NCBI GenBank assembly: GCA_021030905.1
Contig: JAGFMI010000015.1
Coordinates: 248,001 to 312,000 of the forward strand
Direction: 5' to 3'
DNA: 64,000 nucleotides
Source: Pyrenula massariospora
Taxonomy: Eukaryota; Ascomycota; Eurotiomycetes; Pyrenulales; Pyrenulaceae
Every line of letters begins with the position of its first letter. Position 1 is the first letter of the stretch. The notes beneath the pieces were generated by a model. It had not been told where the DNA came from, did no database searches, and worked only from the letters and a program-made list of their open reading frames with translations. This document shows positions 23,432-34,900 of this stretch, in pieces. Both the position numbers and the translations under genes were made by a program.

Positions 23432-23765
23432 TCTGATCTGGGGGTTTGAGCGCGTACGGTTGGTGGCTGTCAGAGGGCTAAGGGGAAGGACCCAGAATCG
23501 AAGATGGAGATCTAAAGCAAATAAACCGTTCTAGAGGTGAGAAATGCTGCGCCGATAATTCTAGCATCGTAGAGCCGTAGGTGAAATATATCTTCACGAC
23601 GATTGCGGCGACTTGAAATGACGACAGAATGCGGAGCCATTCCGATTGGTCGCCTTTTGATGCAGCCGGCTTCGTTGTTGGAAGACACGCTCATATTTGG
23701 CTCCTGTTGCTAAGCTAGAGAGCCAGACATCGCTCGTGCGCCATTGGACCGCAGTAGTGATTCCA
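23432..23765. other. Bidirectional promoter, RQC1 and PP2C
   Basis: 334 bases between two divergent start codons. The PP2C frame stays open upstream to about 23697 without an ATG, so that end is probably leader. I see no clear motif. Confidence 0.5.
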
Positions 23766-25758
23766 ATGCGTCGAGCTGTCGTCCAAGCCTTCCGTACAGT
23801 CCGAAAGTCCCATGTGCGGAAGCTTTGGGGCCATCAAAGTCCGTTGGCAGGCTTTCGCTATGGCCTCAACTCCCGGTCAAACGCCTCGAGTTTGAGGGAA
23901 TACAGCAACTCTTCTCAACATCTACAATCCTCCATGCAGATCAAGAATATCTCAGTTGCTGCTGTATCTGGTCTGATCGCTGGCGGAGCTTGGTATACAT
24001 ACAAGATTCAGCAGCACCGCTCACACGATCTCCAAAGCTCCTCTGTCAGCCATTCTTCGCCTCTCTCGTCAGATCATGCGTTTTCGAGTGTTAACTCCCC
24101 TATCGAATCGTCGGTCTCCTCTCCGCCGTCTCCTTCTTCACCCCGACGTGCGCTCTTAGTCGACAATGATCAGTTCTATACCAGCGAGATAGTCGGGGAC
24201 GGACCGCTCTCAAAAGACACGGATGATTATGGTCGGAAGGTACTGGAAATGATGACTCCCGAAGATGCCACATCTCGTCTGCGGAAAGCAGAGGCATCAT
24301 TCTTGGTCAATCGTGGCCGCGGCGTTGTTCGCTACGATACTGCCAATTTACCTAGCAATGACCCTATCGAAGACGATCATGCGGAAAAGATCATTGAAGT
24401 ACCCAATTTCCCTTCAGCTACTGATGGAGATACCATAAGCAGTGATTGGATGTTTTGGGGCGTTTTTGACGGTCACAGTGGCTGGACAACATCTGCAAAA
24501 CTCCGCCAGGTCCTAATCTCCTATGTTGCACGCGAGTTGAATACTACCTACAAAGCGGCTGTTTCTTCATCCACTGCCGGTGAAACATCTTTTCTCCCCA
24601 CTCCTTCCGCAATTGAAAATGCTATCAAATCCGGTTTTCTCAAACTTGACCACGAAATTTGCCATGGCCCCATCCCAACACTTTCTAAGGTCTCCAAAGC
24701 TGAAGCGGCTGCTGCCCTTTCTCCCGCTCTTGCCGGCTCCTGTGCCTTACTATCCTTTTACGACTCTCGATCTAAGATTTTCCGTACCGCCTGCACGGGT
24801 GACTCTCGTGGGGTCCTCGGCCGACGCAACCCACAGACTGGAAAATGGTTCGCAAAGCCGCTGTCAGAGGATCAGACCGGGAGTAATCCAACTGAGGAGG
24901 AGCGAATGCGTGGAGAACATCCAGGTGAACCATATGTGGTAAGAAACGGTCGTGTGCTTGGTCAGCTTGAGCCTACACGAGCCTTCGGCGACGCAGTCTA
25001 CAAATGGACACGAGACATTCAGGATCTGATCAAACGCCAATTCTTCGGCAAGACGCCGAGTCCACTGCTAAAGACACCCCCTTATGTTACGGCTGAGCCA
25101 GTTGTGACGAGTGCCGAGATTGAACCTACAAATGGGGACTTCGTGGTTCTGGCAACGGATGGCCTTTGGGAGATGCTTACGAATGAGGAGGTGGTCGGAC
25201 TGGTGGGCCAATGGATAGATGCACAGAACAAAAAAGGGAGCTCTGCCTCCAGCACTGGAGCATGGCTGAGTTCTTGGTTTAAACCTGGAGATTCCAAAGC
25301 CCAGCCACTGCCTGTAGAGAAAGGTGGAAACTCGGCGAAATCTGGCCTTGTCTCGCAAGACGACGAGAGTAAGTCTCATTGCCTACCTCTGCCTATGCTA
25401 AGATGTCCCCTCACTGACTCTGTCTGTAACCTTAGATGAACCCCCGATCCGCCAACAGCAATGGAACCTCGATCCCGCCGAATCCGCACAGAAGCGCTGG
25501 GTTGTTGAGGACAAGAATGCCGCTACACATTTGATCCGCAACGCCCTTGGTGGTCGAGAACGAGATATGGTTTGCGCGCTGCTCACCCTCCCGAGTCCGT
25601 ACTCACGCCGCTACCGAGATGATTTGACCGTAGAGGTAATATTCTTTGGAGAGGGCCCTAGCACGTCAGGGACCGTGGTTGTGAATGAGGAGGCCACAAA
25701 TCGGGGGAATGGTACTGGCACCGATGGTGGTGGGGGACCTATCAAGGCGAAGCTTTGA
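23766..25758 (+). CDS. PTC5: Mitochondrial PP2C phosphatase, PTC5 type
   Basis: Exons 23766-25368 and 25436-25758 give 641 residues. The start at 23766 begins MRRAVVQAFRTVRKSHVRKL, an Arg-rich, acid-free mitochondrial presequence, followed by a single hydrophobic segment (AAVSGLIAGGAWYTYKI). PP2C metal-binding motifs are present: FWGVFDGHSGW, TACTGDSRGVLG, EPTRAFGDAVYKW and VVLATDGLWEMLTNEEVV. Fungal proteins of this layout (yeast Ptc5, human PDP) dephosphorylate the pyruvate dehydrogenase E1-alpha subunit. The C-terminal exon carries the conserved NAATHLIRNALGGRERD and RRYRDDLTVEVIFF, confirming the splice DDE|NEPP. A low-complexity stretch after residue 95 links the membrane segment to the catalytic domain. 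PDH as the substrate is inferred from family resemblance. Confidence 0.9.
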
Positions 25759-26904
25759 GTTTGCCAGAGCATCTTGGTTGATTTGACGGGGTTGCTATTT
25801 TTGTCCGCCTGGATGGGTGTGTACCATCATTGCAGTACGAACTCTTTATGTTTCAGCGCATGGCGTTATAGACGTTTGGGGCCTCGCATTTCACCGTGTG
25901 ATTAACAGAGTTAGATTACCGGCTAAAGTCGTCTTCAAGATCAGACCTTTCCTACATTACAAGGACCACGACTTCCCTGTCATGCGCTTGAATGTCTTTA
26001 GTGACAGTCCTATTATCACTTTGATCTACGCACCGTCGCTCACAGTTCACCCGTTCTGTGAAAGATATGGCTGGGTCTTAGACACGGCTCATTTTCCCGT
26101 GACAATAATAACATTCTTCAATAAGTGTGACTTCCCATTGAGGAATGTCATCAATCGCTAAGTTCTTGTTTCTTACTCTATGACTTATTCCTCTGCCATT
26201 CTATTGCCCTTAGGATAACAGTACTTAATATACAGCCTTAAGGATTTTCGAAACCGGTCGAACGCCCAAAAGCATCGGCTCCTACCCATCAACCATCCAT
26301 CCCTCTCGAGACCCAGACATGCTCTAATTAGCTCCGTACAATTGCTCTACAGAGACTACATGTATTGGGAGACTTTTCGGGGCGACGAACGTTCACACGA
26401 ACCTTGAAGTGAAAATTTGATTTAGAAGATTTTAATCATCGTTATTAGGCGCATGTAATTGAAGGAGCTACCTGTACCTCCGAAATCACCGATCGCTTTC
26501 TCTGCCAGCCCGAAAATTCACACCTTTTAATTCGACTAAGTCACCTGCTTGATGTACTTTTGCCCAGCTGCAAGTTCGAAAATTGCGGTACAAAAATGGA
26601 AAGACGAACACAAACATAATGGCGGGTGTAGACCACGACTGGTCCTATCTAATTAACCAATGGCAAACTATTTGCACTGTATCTCCCTTTGGATTGGTAT
26701 GTGGGACGATATTCACGCTGTCTTTAGCAAGGTGAAGGGAAGCGCTAGATGTTGATCTCCTCAAAATGGCAGACTTGGACCAAGATGCATGCTCAGGCAC
26801 TTCTTGCTGCAGCCCCATGGCACAGGTCCTTAAGGCGCTTCACAACACCACGAAAGCCTAAAATCAAGTCATCGGTCGGCATCCGAGGGCTTGTGAATAA
26901 ACCA
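25759..26904. other. Intergenic, convergent 3' ends
   Basis: 1.1 kb between the stops of the PP2C gene (+) and the SKWA-motif gene (-). The part after 26160 is AT-richer. A 114-codon frame at 25817-26161 (+) lies just past the PP2C stop and has no recognisable features, so it is not called. Confidence 0.55.
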
Positions 26905-29067
26905 TCATTTTGCCCAGATGGAGTCCTCCAGGCCAGACTTAACAGCTGGCTTTGCTGCCCACTTAGAATCACCCAAGATGGAACCTCCCGGACCCTTGTT
27001 TGCAACATTTCTCGCGACATTCCCGGAAATGCTTTGACCCACATTACTTTTGCGAGAAACGGAAGCATTAGGCGGAGCCCACTTCGACGATTCAAGACCA
27101 GATGTTGAGTGTGCAGACGCAAGCTCGCTTTTAGTTTGTGCTGTCTCATTCACCGTTCTAATAGGCTTGACCTTGGACATGCCGCTGCGGTTCCTGGACG
27201 ACTGGGACGCTGTAGTCTCATGTGATGGATCATATACATCTTCATTGGAATTTGGAGCATTTGTCTGCCCTCGTGGGCCACGGGTGAGTGTTGAGCCTGC
27301 CGTGGATGGAATTTGAAATGGGTTTTCAAAGCTCTCACTGCTCGAAGATTGTTTCTCTGCACTGCTGAAACGAGAAGGCGCAACACGAGACTCCATATCT
27401 ATTGCAGTTGCGAAGTCAGGAACAGTTTCTGACGGTGGTGAAGATTCAGCATTCTTTTTTCGAGGTCGAGGCGGCTGTTTTCGAGCCAATTGAAGCGTCT
27501 TTTGGGGACTAAGTCCTGAGACAATGTTGGCAGACGAAGACTGGTATCTCTTGTGGCTTGACGCCCATTTGGATGATGCGAGAGACTCTGCGCCCTTTGA
27601 TCTCGCGACCTCGTCGGTGCCCACAGGGAGCAAATGGTCTCCCAAGAGGGACTTGGCCGAAATGGAGATATTCTCAGAGACTTTGACACGCGCTTCATGC
27701 GCAAGGGATGGAGGTATACTTGACAGACCAGGGGCCTCTGAAGCAACTGCATCCATGAGAGTGACCAGATCTTCACGAGCGCCTTCTTTGGGAGTTTCCT
27801 GCGCCTCTTCCAGAACGTACCAATGGCCATTGATCTGAATACGGCTAGGGGTGTTCCCATCTCCAGACTTCTTTAGAGGCAGTGAGGAGTCCATTGCAGC
27901 TTTATGTCTATTGACTGCTTTCGCTACTTCCCTTGAACGGCCGTCAGCCGGCGTTGTCGAGGCTTGCACATTTGGAACAGTGTTTTCGTTCCTTTTCACT
28001 AGTGATGGTGCTTTAGGCGCAAGAATCTTCCTTGATGTATTTACCGTGGGAGTATTCGCCTTGGCAACTGCAGCTGCAGCCTTGGAATTCGGAGCTGGCT
28101 TTGGACCTGGTGGAATATGTGCCAGAAACCCCTCGGATGGGCGCCTGACGGCTTGCGAAAAAGCAGCCGCCGACGTCGCTGTGACAGTATTCTGAGGAAC
28201 CACACTTGACGAGCGCTGCGATGCAGGTTCGCCGACCTTAACCCGGCCAGATGCATCGATGGTTGGAGTGGTAGGACCTTTTCGAGGTTGACCGTCACGT
28301 CCTGCAAGATTGGTAGCTAAAGCATTTGTTTGGATGGCTCGAGGAAGGGTTCGTTGATTGTTGCTACTTTGAGTGTTTGAATCGTGTGAGATCCTGACCC
28401 GGCGACCATTCTTCGTCTTTGATGTCGTGAAATACTCCCGGTCTAGATCGACGGCGGGATCCAGGGGTCGTGGTCGAGAAGATGGACCGGCAAGGGCAAC
28501 AGACGGTTTTACAGGCATCAGCGCCCTGGATGTGACATTAGCACCACCAAGAGATGGTGGTGGAGGAACAGCATGTAGGCGTGCGTCACCAGGCCCTGAA
28601 AAACGTCCACTAGTTTCATCTGTCAATCCATTGTCGTTTTGAGTTCTCATCAACTTTGCGCGATGAGCCTGGCCTTGCATGATAGGTCGAGCCTCGTTTT
28701 CGGCTTGATTCAGGGAAAGATTTTTGCTAATTGCTTCATTTCCGTTAGCCTATTGTTCTTTCACCCGCTCAGCTAGCCGTAAACTCACTATTCCACGCGC
28801 CAATCTGACTGCTTTTTTCGTTTGCTTGTTGATTTTCGGCCGTCCCTTCTTGGTTCACGAGCCGTCTTGCATTGAGCCGACTGAACGGCATCTTTCGGTC
28901 CATTCTTTCCTCCTTGGAACGAGGGGCGTCATCGGTCACCATAAAATCCCGTGTCTGAGTCCCAAGGTCCGCCTATCTAAGGTCAGATCCCGCATTGAGA
29001 GTTAGAAGACACACTTAGGGAGCGGAGGTAATACCATCATGGCCATCTGGGCTTCTGTGAAGTCCAT
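26905..29067 (-). CDS. Disordered fungal protein with repeated SKWA motifs
   Basis: Exons on the minus strand, 29067-29035, 28972-28789 and 28733-26905, keep frame and give 681 residues. No catalytic domain is recognised. The N-terminus MDFTEAQMAMMADLGTQ may form a short helix. Most of the rest is Ser/Pro/Lys-rich and predicted disordered by composition. One ordered-looking island reads IQINGHWYVLEE (about residues 371-382). Near the end are repeated tryptophan motifs: SLASSKWA (Trp462), GLESSKWA (Trp624), ILGDSKWA (Trp664) and GLEDSIWA (Trp679), the last one residue from the C-terminus. Such spaced short motifs in a disordered chain look like docking sites for one partner. The first two exons are inferred from splice sites and frame, and the splice AATA|gtgag to aag|CA is less certain. 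Function unknown. Confidence 0.72.
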
Positions 29068-30041
29068 CTTGGCAGCTGTAATACCGAAAACCCTGGTGGC
29101 AAAGCAAGAAGTTTTTAGATGGGACGATCGTAGACAGAGAGCGGTTGGATTAGGAGATGCCGGTTGAATTGAGCAGAGCAGGTCTGTTGTCAAAAAGCGG
29201 AGCCTGCAGGCATGAACGAAGAGTGAAGGAAAACAGCGCCCGGCGCCCGGCAACCTTCAGTCGCCGATCACAGCATCAAGGTCTTGTTAGTACCTGGGGA
29301 CGACCAGCGGCCGCACCAATCAGCGCCACGGTCATCATGGGAAGGAGCGACGGGCTCCCAAATGCCAAGCATCGGCATCGGAGCGGAGAAGGCTGAGGGC
29401 TCTGATGTAGGTAGGTATTTGAGGCAGGTAGGGTATTGCGCAGATGCAACCTTATTCACCCTTATGAACAGGAAAGAGAAGATTCTGCTGACCGTCATCA
29501 GCAAGAATATCAGACCAGACTGAAGTGACAGGTATGATAGGCAAGAACAAGCTTAGTTACTGATATGCCTCGTATGTCCAAGCCCCATTCCCGCGGCAGT
29601 TTCAGTCCAGGCTCGGTTTCCTTTCACTCATCACCAGAGGACGTTCTTCAGCGTTATATTTTGCCGGATTTCCCCTATCTGCGAAATGCTAGTAGATCGG
29701 TTCCATCCCGCAAAACAACGAAGGACCCATCAGGGTCACGTTTTGTTTGTTATACCCCTAAGTGGGTGTGGAAAGCTGAGACATACGAAATCTGTGTATT
29801 TCAATATAGCAGACTGTCCAATTTTTCCATCTGCAATACAATCTATTCAATGACACAGCCGCCATGGACAAGTCTTGCGATCCAAATCTGTGAAGCCGCA
29901 AATGGCGCGTTTGTACAATTTTTTTGCCGATTCTTAAAGCTTCCTAGTTTGTCGCACCCATGGGTATTATCACCAGTATTCCAACGCCAGCAGAGAACAT
30001 AAATGCATGGCCCAGAGCGGCTAAAAGACAGAATGTCAGTT
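29068..30041. other. Intergenic
   Basis: Between two minus-strand genes. It should contain the SKWA-gene promoter and the 3' region of the next gene. A 145-codon plus-strand frame (29565-30002) has no family features and no clear splice partners, so it is not called. Confidence 0.5.
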
Positions 30042-30892
30042 TCAACGCACATCAGCGAGCGGTTTCCTCAATATCCCCTTCTTTTTAGTCTGATTTGGCT
30101 CCCTCGAAGCGTGGTTCAAGTGTCCAGTCTCAATCTCGTTTCTTCCTCTGGCCGTCACTGCTTCGTGTTTTGGCACTGACGTTTCTGGATTTGGATCAAA
30201 TCTTTTATCGACCGCAGAGTTTAATGTCCCTCGCAACGCTTCCCCAGCGCCCTGGTAGATGTTCGCATATAAGTCACACGGCAAGTCGCTGGCGTTTAAC
30301 TTACATGGATACCTGCAGCCGCTGTTTTGAGACCCTCGAGTGTTCCCCCCCGTTGCCCTTCAGCGCCGGAGTTTGTGTTTCTTGGGTACGAAAAGTTGGT
30401 CTTTCCCGGACTGATCGGGCTTGGACCATCTCTTACTGGAATCTTTTCGTGTGCTGGTGGACTATCTGCTGTTCCCTGGATTTTGTCGTTGGAACTTGGC
30501 ATTTCGGGCATGTTCTCGGACGTCATATTCTCGACTGGCCTTCGTTCCAACAACTGACCTGTATCATCTCTCCTTGTCTCTTCTACCTTCTGCTCATGAG
30601 GCACGCCTGTCGAAGTGGTGGTAGTGGTTGTAGTCGTGGTTGTGGTTGTGGTAACAACGGAAGACTTCTCTTGTCCTTCGCGCGGAGAGGATTGGTTATC
30701 CTGAGTCGAGGTGCTCGATGGCTCTGTGTTTAAACTAGTATTGGTTTCATTCGCATTACCGGTGGCCGAGGCATCGCTGCCCCCATAGGTTGAATCGTGC
30801 GGATCCGCATCGACCGGGTCTGTGGATTTCTTTCCGCGTAGACCTGACAGGCGCCAGCGGGATTTCTTTGGCTTGTCTGCGTCGGCCGTCAT
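30042..30892 (-). CDS. Conserved fungal protein with poly-Thr run, function unknown
   Basis: Exons on the minus strand, 30892-30305 and 30251-30042, give 265 residues. The start MTADADKPKKSRWRLSG was chosen because a basic KSRWRLSGLRGKK opening fits a small cytosolic protein; another in-frame Met lies at 30961. The middle is acidic and Ser/Thr-rich with a run of 13 threonines. Across the splice runs LEGLKTAAAGIH|GAGEALRGTLNS and then AVDKRFDPN, an amphipathic segment I recognise as recurrent in many ascomycete hypothetical proteins, followed by the basic end KKKGILRKPLAD. The segment looks like a membrane-surface helix, which is inference. The 3' end could carry another intron (GAT|gtgcgt), so the last residues are uncertain. 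Confidence 0.7.
30615..30655 (-). repeat. ACN trinucleotide run encoding poly-threonine
   Basis: An interrupted ACC/ACA/ACG triplet run on the minus strand encodes 13 threonines in a row in the 30042-30892 gene. Mixed codons show it is not a fresh pure microsatellite. Confidence 0.7.
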
Positions 30893-31962
30893 GTTGGTAC
30901 AGAGGACTGATATAGCTACTAAGGACTTTGAGATAAAGAAGTTGCGACCTGTAACTTGCAACTCGCAACTTGGTCAAACAAGCGTGGGATCTTCCTTTCC
31001 TTCAAAACAACCGTGACCCTTTCAGAACCGGAGTGACTTCGTCTCAATTGACTTCAGGGGTAACGAAATTGACGCCGCACAACCACAAGCGTGCTCGATA
31101 CTTTGTCGATCGAAGTGTGTCTTGATGTCCGTTGCTGTCAGATCCTAAGCAGAGCAGGTTCTCAGACTTGGTCTTCAAGGCACTCCCCGACGCCTGCGTG
31201 ACGTCAAGTGGAAAGGATGGGGGGATGGGGGGATGATGTAGAACGCCAAGAAAAAGGGGCCGCTCTTGGCTTATTGGTCCGTTCTCAGGTGCATTCTCTG
31301 TTCTTCCTGCTCGTCAAGTGTATGAACTCTTGCCGCGCACAACGGTAGCTTCTTGCGGCCGATGACTTTGCTAATGAACAAGTCTCTTGGCTGTCCTGCA
31401 CAACCTTTGTAACAGTCCAATGGTAACGTTCCTTGTTCGGTAGATAACTAATTGTTTTCAAATGGCCCAGATGAAGGCTTGCCAAAAAGACCCGTACTGG
31501 AACTTTGCGCCAGGATATTTTGTCTACCTCCCAAGACTATAGATGAGTCGAGACTCGCGGAAAATGGAGCCTTTCGCAAAGCCGAGGAAATACCCACCGT
31601 GGTATTGTTCCTTTCAATTCTCCATCCAAGCCACCAGCCTCACTTTGCCTTGTTCTCACCCGTGAGCTGTTGCCTTGCGGCCTGATTATGCACCGTCGTT
31701 TTGCAAGCCCCCTCGGCCTTGTGAATCTGGAAATCGTGCAGTATCGAAGATAATTGATCCGCAGCCTAACTTACTAGGGATCCTCCACTGCTGCTAGAAA
31801 AGTAGCATCCGCCGGCTCGAATCAGCCTTGGGCTACACTCAAGGAGACCTTTGATCAACCGTCGTGAGTGTTGGTTGCCAGTGTTATTGCATTAATAAAT
31901 TATGCGTGCACCCTAGAGATCAGCGCAAGTTGGGTGATTCTCTTATCTGATCAATCGTTAAC
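30893..31962. other. Intergenic, divergent promoters
   Basis: 1.07 kb between the start of the poly-Thr gene (-) and the start of the large pseudophosphatase gene (+). It holds only short frames and includes a G-rich stretch near 31220. It should carry both promoters. No motif is clear. Confidence 0.5.
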
Positions 31963-34900
31963 ATGAGCTTCGGCTTCGGTATCAACGACTTCATTCAAGT
32001 TTCCCACCTTGCCTTCAAACTCTTTCGCAGATGCAGGGATAGCCCTAAGGACTTCGCAAACCTTTCCAGTGAAGGCAGGGGTCCATTCCAGCCCACAGCA
32101 TTAAAAAAGCTAACAAGAATTAGTCGCAAACTTGCAAGTTGTGGTTGACGACTGTAGGCTGACGATCCGAGAACAACAACTGGATGAAATCAAAACGGAA
32201 GAGCTTCTGCGTCTTGGACAAGGTTGCCTTGATTGCCTTCTAGAGCTTGAGGGTCTACTCCGCCGATATCATAGCCTAGGCACCAAATCGAAAAGGACCT
32301 TCGATCGCATAGGTTTTGAGAAGGAAAAAGTTAATGAGATCCGGCAGCGGGTTATATCGAACGCAGGCCTCCTAAATGCGTTTACGAACAGTCTCACTCG
32401 ATCCTCAGTGGCACGGCTCGAGGCTGCCTTGACACGCTTCATCGAAGAGTATCGACATGGCCAACATGAAGGCTCGGTGATATCCAAAGCTACTGTTGAA
32501 AGCGTGCAGAAGGAAGACGACGACGTTTGGCAAGAGATTGTCGAGGAACTGCAAGAGGAAGGGATCACACCTGAGCAAATTACAGAAAATAAACAGCTCA
32601 TCAAGGAGCGCATAGTAGCCGCTCTTTCTGGCAGTCTTGACAGAGCTTCGCTAGTATCAGGGTCTTATCGTACTGCGACCGAAGGCGGTAGCTCTCCCTT
32701 GACTGGATCCACCATTTTCGGTGAAAGCTTACCCCCAAGTCTTGACTGGCCTGGTCCTCTATTTCGATGGATGAAAGAGCTCGTTCAGGCTGTGATGGAT
32801 CTCTACCGGGGTGCCCCGGAGCAACTTTGTGAGGTGAAAAGTCGTGCTAGGTAAGCTACTTCCTCACGAAGGCTCCAAGTGCTTACATTTATTAGCGAAC
32901 TGTGGAACGCAATAGTAGACGTCAATTATGAGGTTTCTGATGCAAGTACACTAATGTATCATGAGAATCTGAGCCGCAAAAAGCGAATGGAACCAATCAT
33001 CAACGGGATAAATCAAACGCTCCGTCATCTTGCGCGCCTAGAAGGATCTTTCAAATCGGGATCATTAGATAGCGAACTCGGCCATGCATGGACCTGCAAC
33101 GAAGGAGACGTTCGAGAAGCATGCAGGCTAGCAGAGGAGCTTGGCAATGAGATTGATGCTCTCCAGGTTATATTCCGAGATTTTGGAACCATCGTCTTAT
33201 GCAACATTGAGGACCGAATCAAGCTAATTGTCGGAGAAATCAAAGCTAGAGAACGTTCAAAATCTGTCCTTTCATCTTGGGATGAAATGGAATCTTGTCT
33301 CGCGGACAATGTGGAAATCGCCGCTGAAGACGTAGCAAGACACCAGGAAGCTATTCAAAGCTTTTTGAGGACCCTCACCGATGATCCGGAGGTCAAAGAC
33401 ATCGAAGCGCAGGCCTTGCGGAATGACTCAAGCTCGATCGGGGAGTCATCACGCTCGAGGGTTGGATTCTCTTCTTTCAGTTCTCCACCTCCTATACCCG
33501 AATCTATGCAAAGTGGGCTTGATGTGGCGAAGAGCAAATCAAGTGTTTCGGGATCGGAGGCCTTGGAAATGAATAGCGCAGTCGAAGTTGCGAGGATGAA
33601 ACCTAAACGAACCTCTGTTCTGTTCATTGACCTAAACAACACCGGTGAGTTTCCCTAACGCCCCTTATGGCTAGAGCCATCGAACTTTTTTACATGCATA
33701 TGTCTAGAATCATGGTGTATATTATTGCTTTCAGATATTATGATAGAATTAAGTTTGACGAGATTTTATTTGTGTCTTTCTTGATTGTAAACGCATTTGG
33801 ACTAATACTGACACAATGTAGAGCGGGGTCCTATTGCGCAGGCGTATCTGGAATACCTCATGGCAGAACACCCGAATCTCGCGACGTGCTTTTCAAGAGT
33901 ACTCTCTGCAGGTCTCAGCGCAAGTAAACCAGGCGCTCCTCTTCCTCCTGGAGTCGAATTTCTCCTGAGAGATTATGGAATATGCGAAAATTTCCAGCAT
34001 GTATCTAGGAGACTGGAGCAGCGCGATGTCGAGCGATTTGAGTACATCCTTGCCATGAACCAAGCTCAGATTGACGAAGTTCTCGCAAGATATCCCACCG
34101 AAGTTCGAGGAAAAGTGGTACTTTTAGGAGGCTTCAACGGTCACGAAGGTCGCGAAGTTTCGCACCCGGAGAGTATCCAGGGATCGCGATTCTTCCACAT
34201 TGGAAGTAAACGTATATACCCAGGATATGACAAGTGTCTCCAAGAAATCAAGACCTACATTGCCGATTTTGTTTTTGAACTGACATCTTTCGATGTTCAC
34301 TCACCTACTCAAGGTGTTGAAGAACTTGATTCACGGGACACTTCACGGGAAATATCTGAAGACGAGGACTATTCAAGCGTTTTTCAAGGACAAGCACGAT
34401 GGCTGTTTGATGAAGATCGGCCAGGGTTTGACGAACTAAGCCGGGCCGTCATGCAATTTGAAGAAACCACTGAGTCTACATCTTCCAACAGCGGAAACGA
34501 TCAGTTTCCACCCACTGATTCGCCAATCTCGGTGCGGATAAAACCAGAACCAGAAGCCACTGAGTCGGACGAGCAGCTACTGCACAAACACCACGAACGC
34601 TTCGATAGGCTAGTCTCCTTGTTGTCGACTGATATAGGTGACTCGAGCGTCATGAGCCTCAGACAACATGTTCTTGGTTGGGAATCAGACAACACACGCA
34701 ACTTATTATCTGTAAGTACTGGCGGCGTGCAGTGGGCTCTAGAAAAGATCAGCTCGGAAGCCAATGATGCTTGTTCCCTGTGTCTTGCAACAGGCTCTCG
34801 ATGTGGATTCGTCCGTGACCGGGAGCTCAATTTCATCACCACCGAAGAAGCAGATTTGTTGGGTAAGTATTTGACAATTGCTATCCAGCAATATCGCCAT

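Noticed and set aside
29565-30002. 145-codon plus-strand frame
   Set aside because: No family feature and no splice partner; it lies in the 3' flank of a minus-strand gene.
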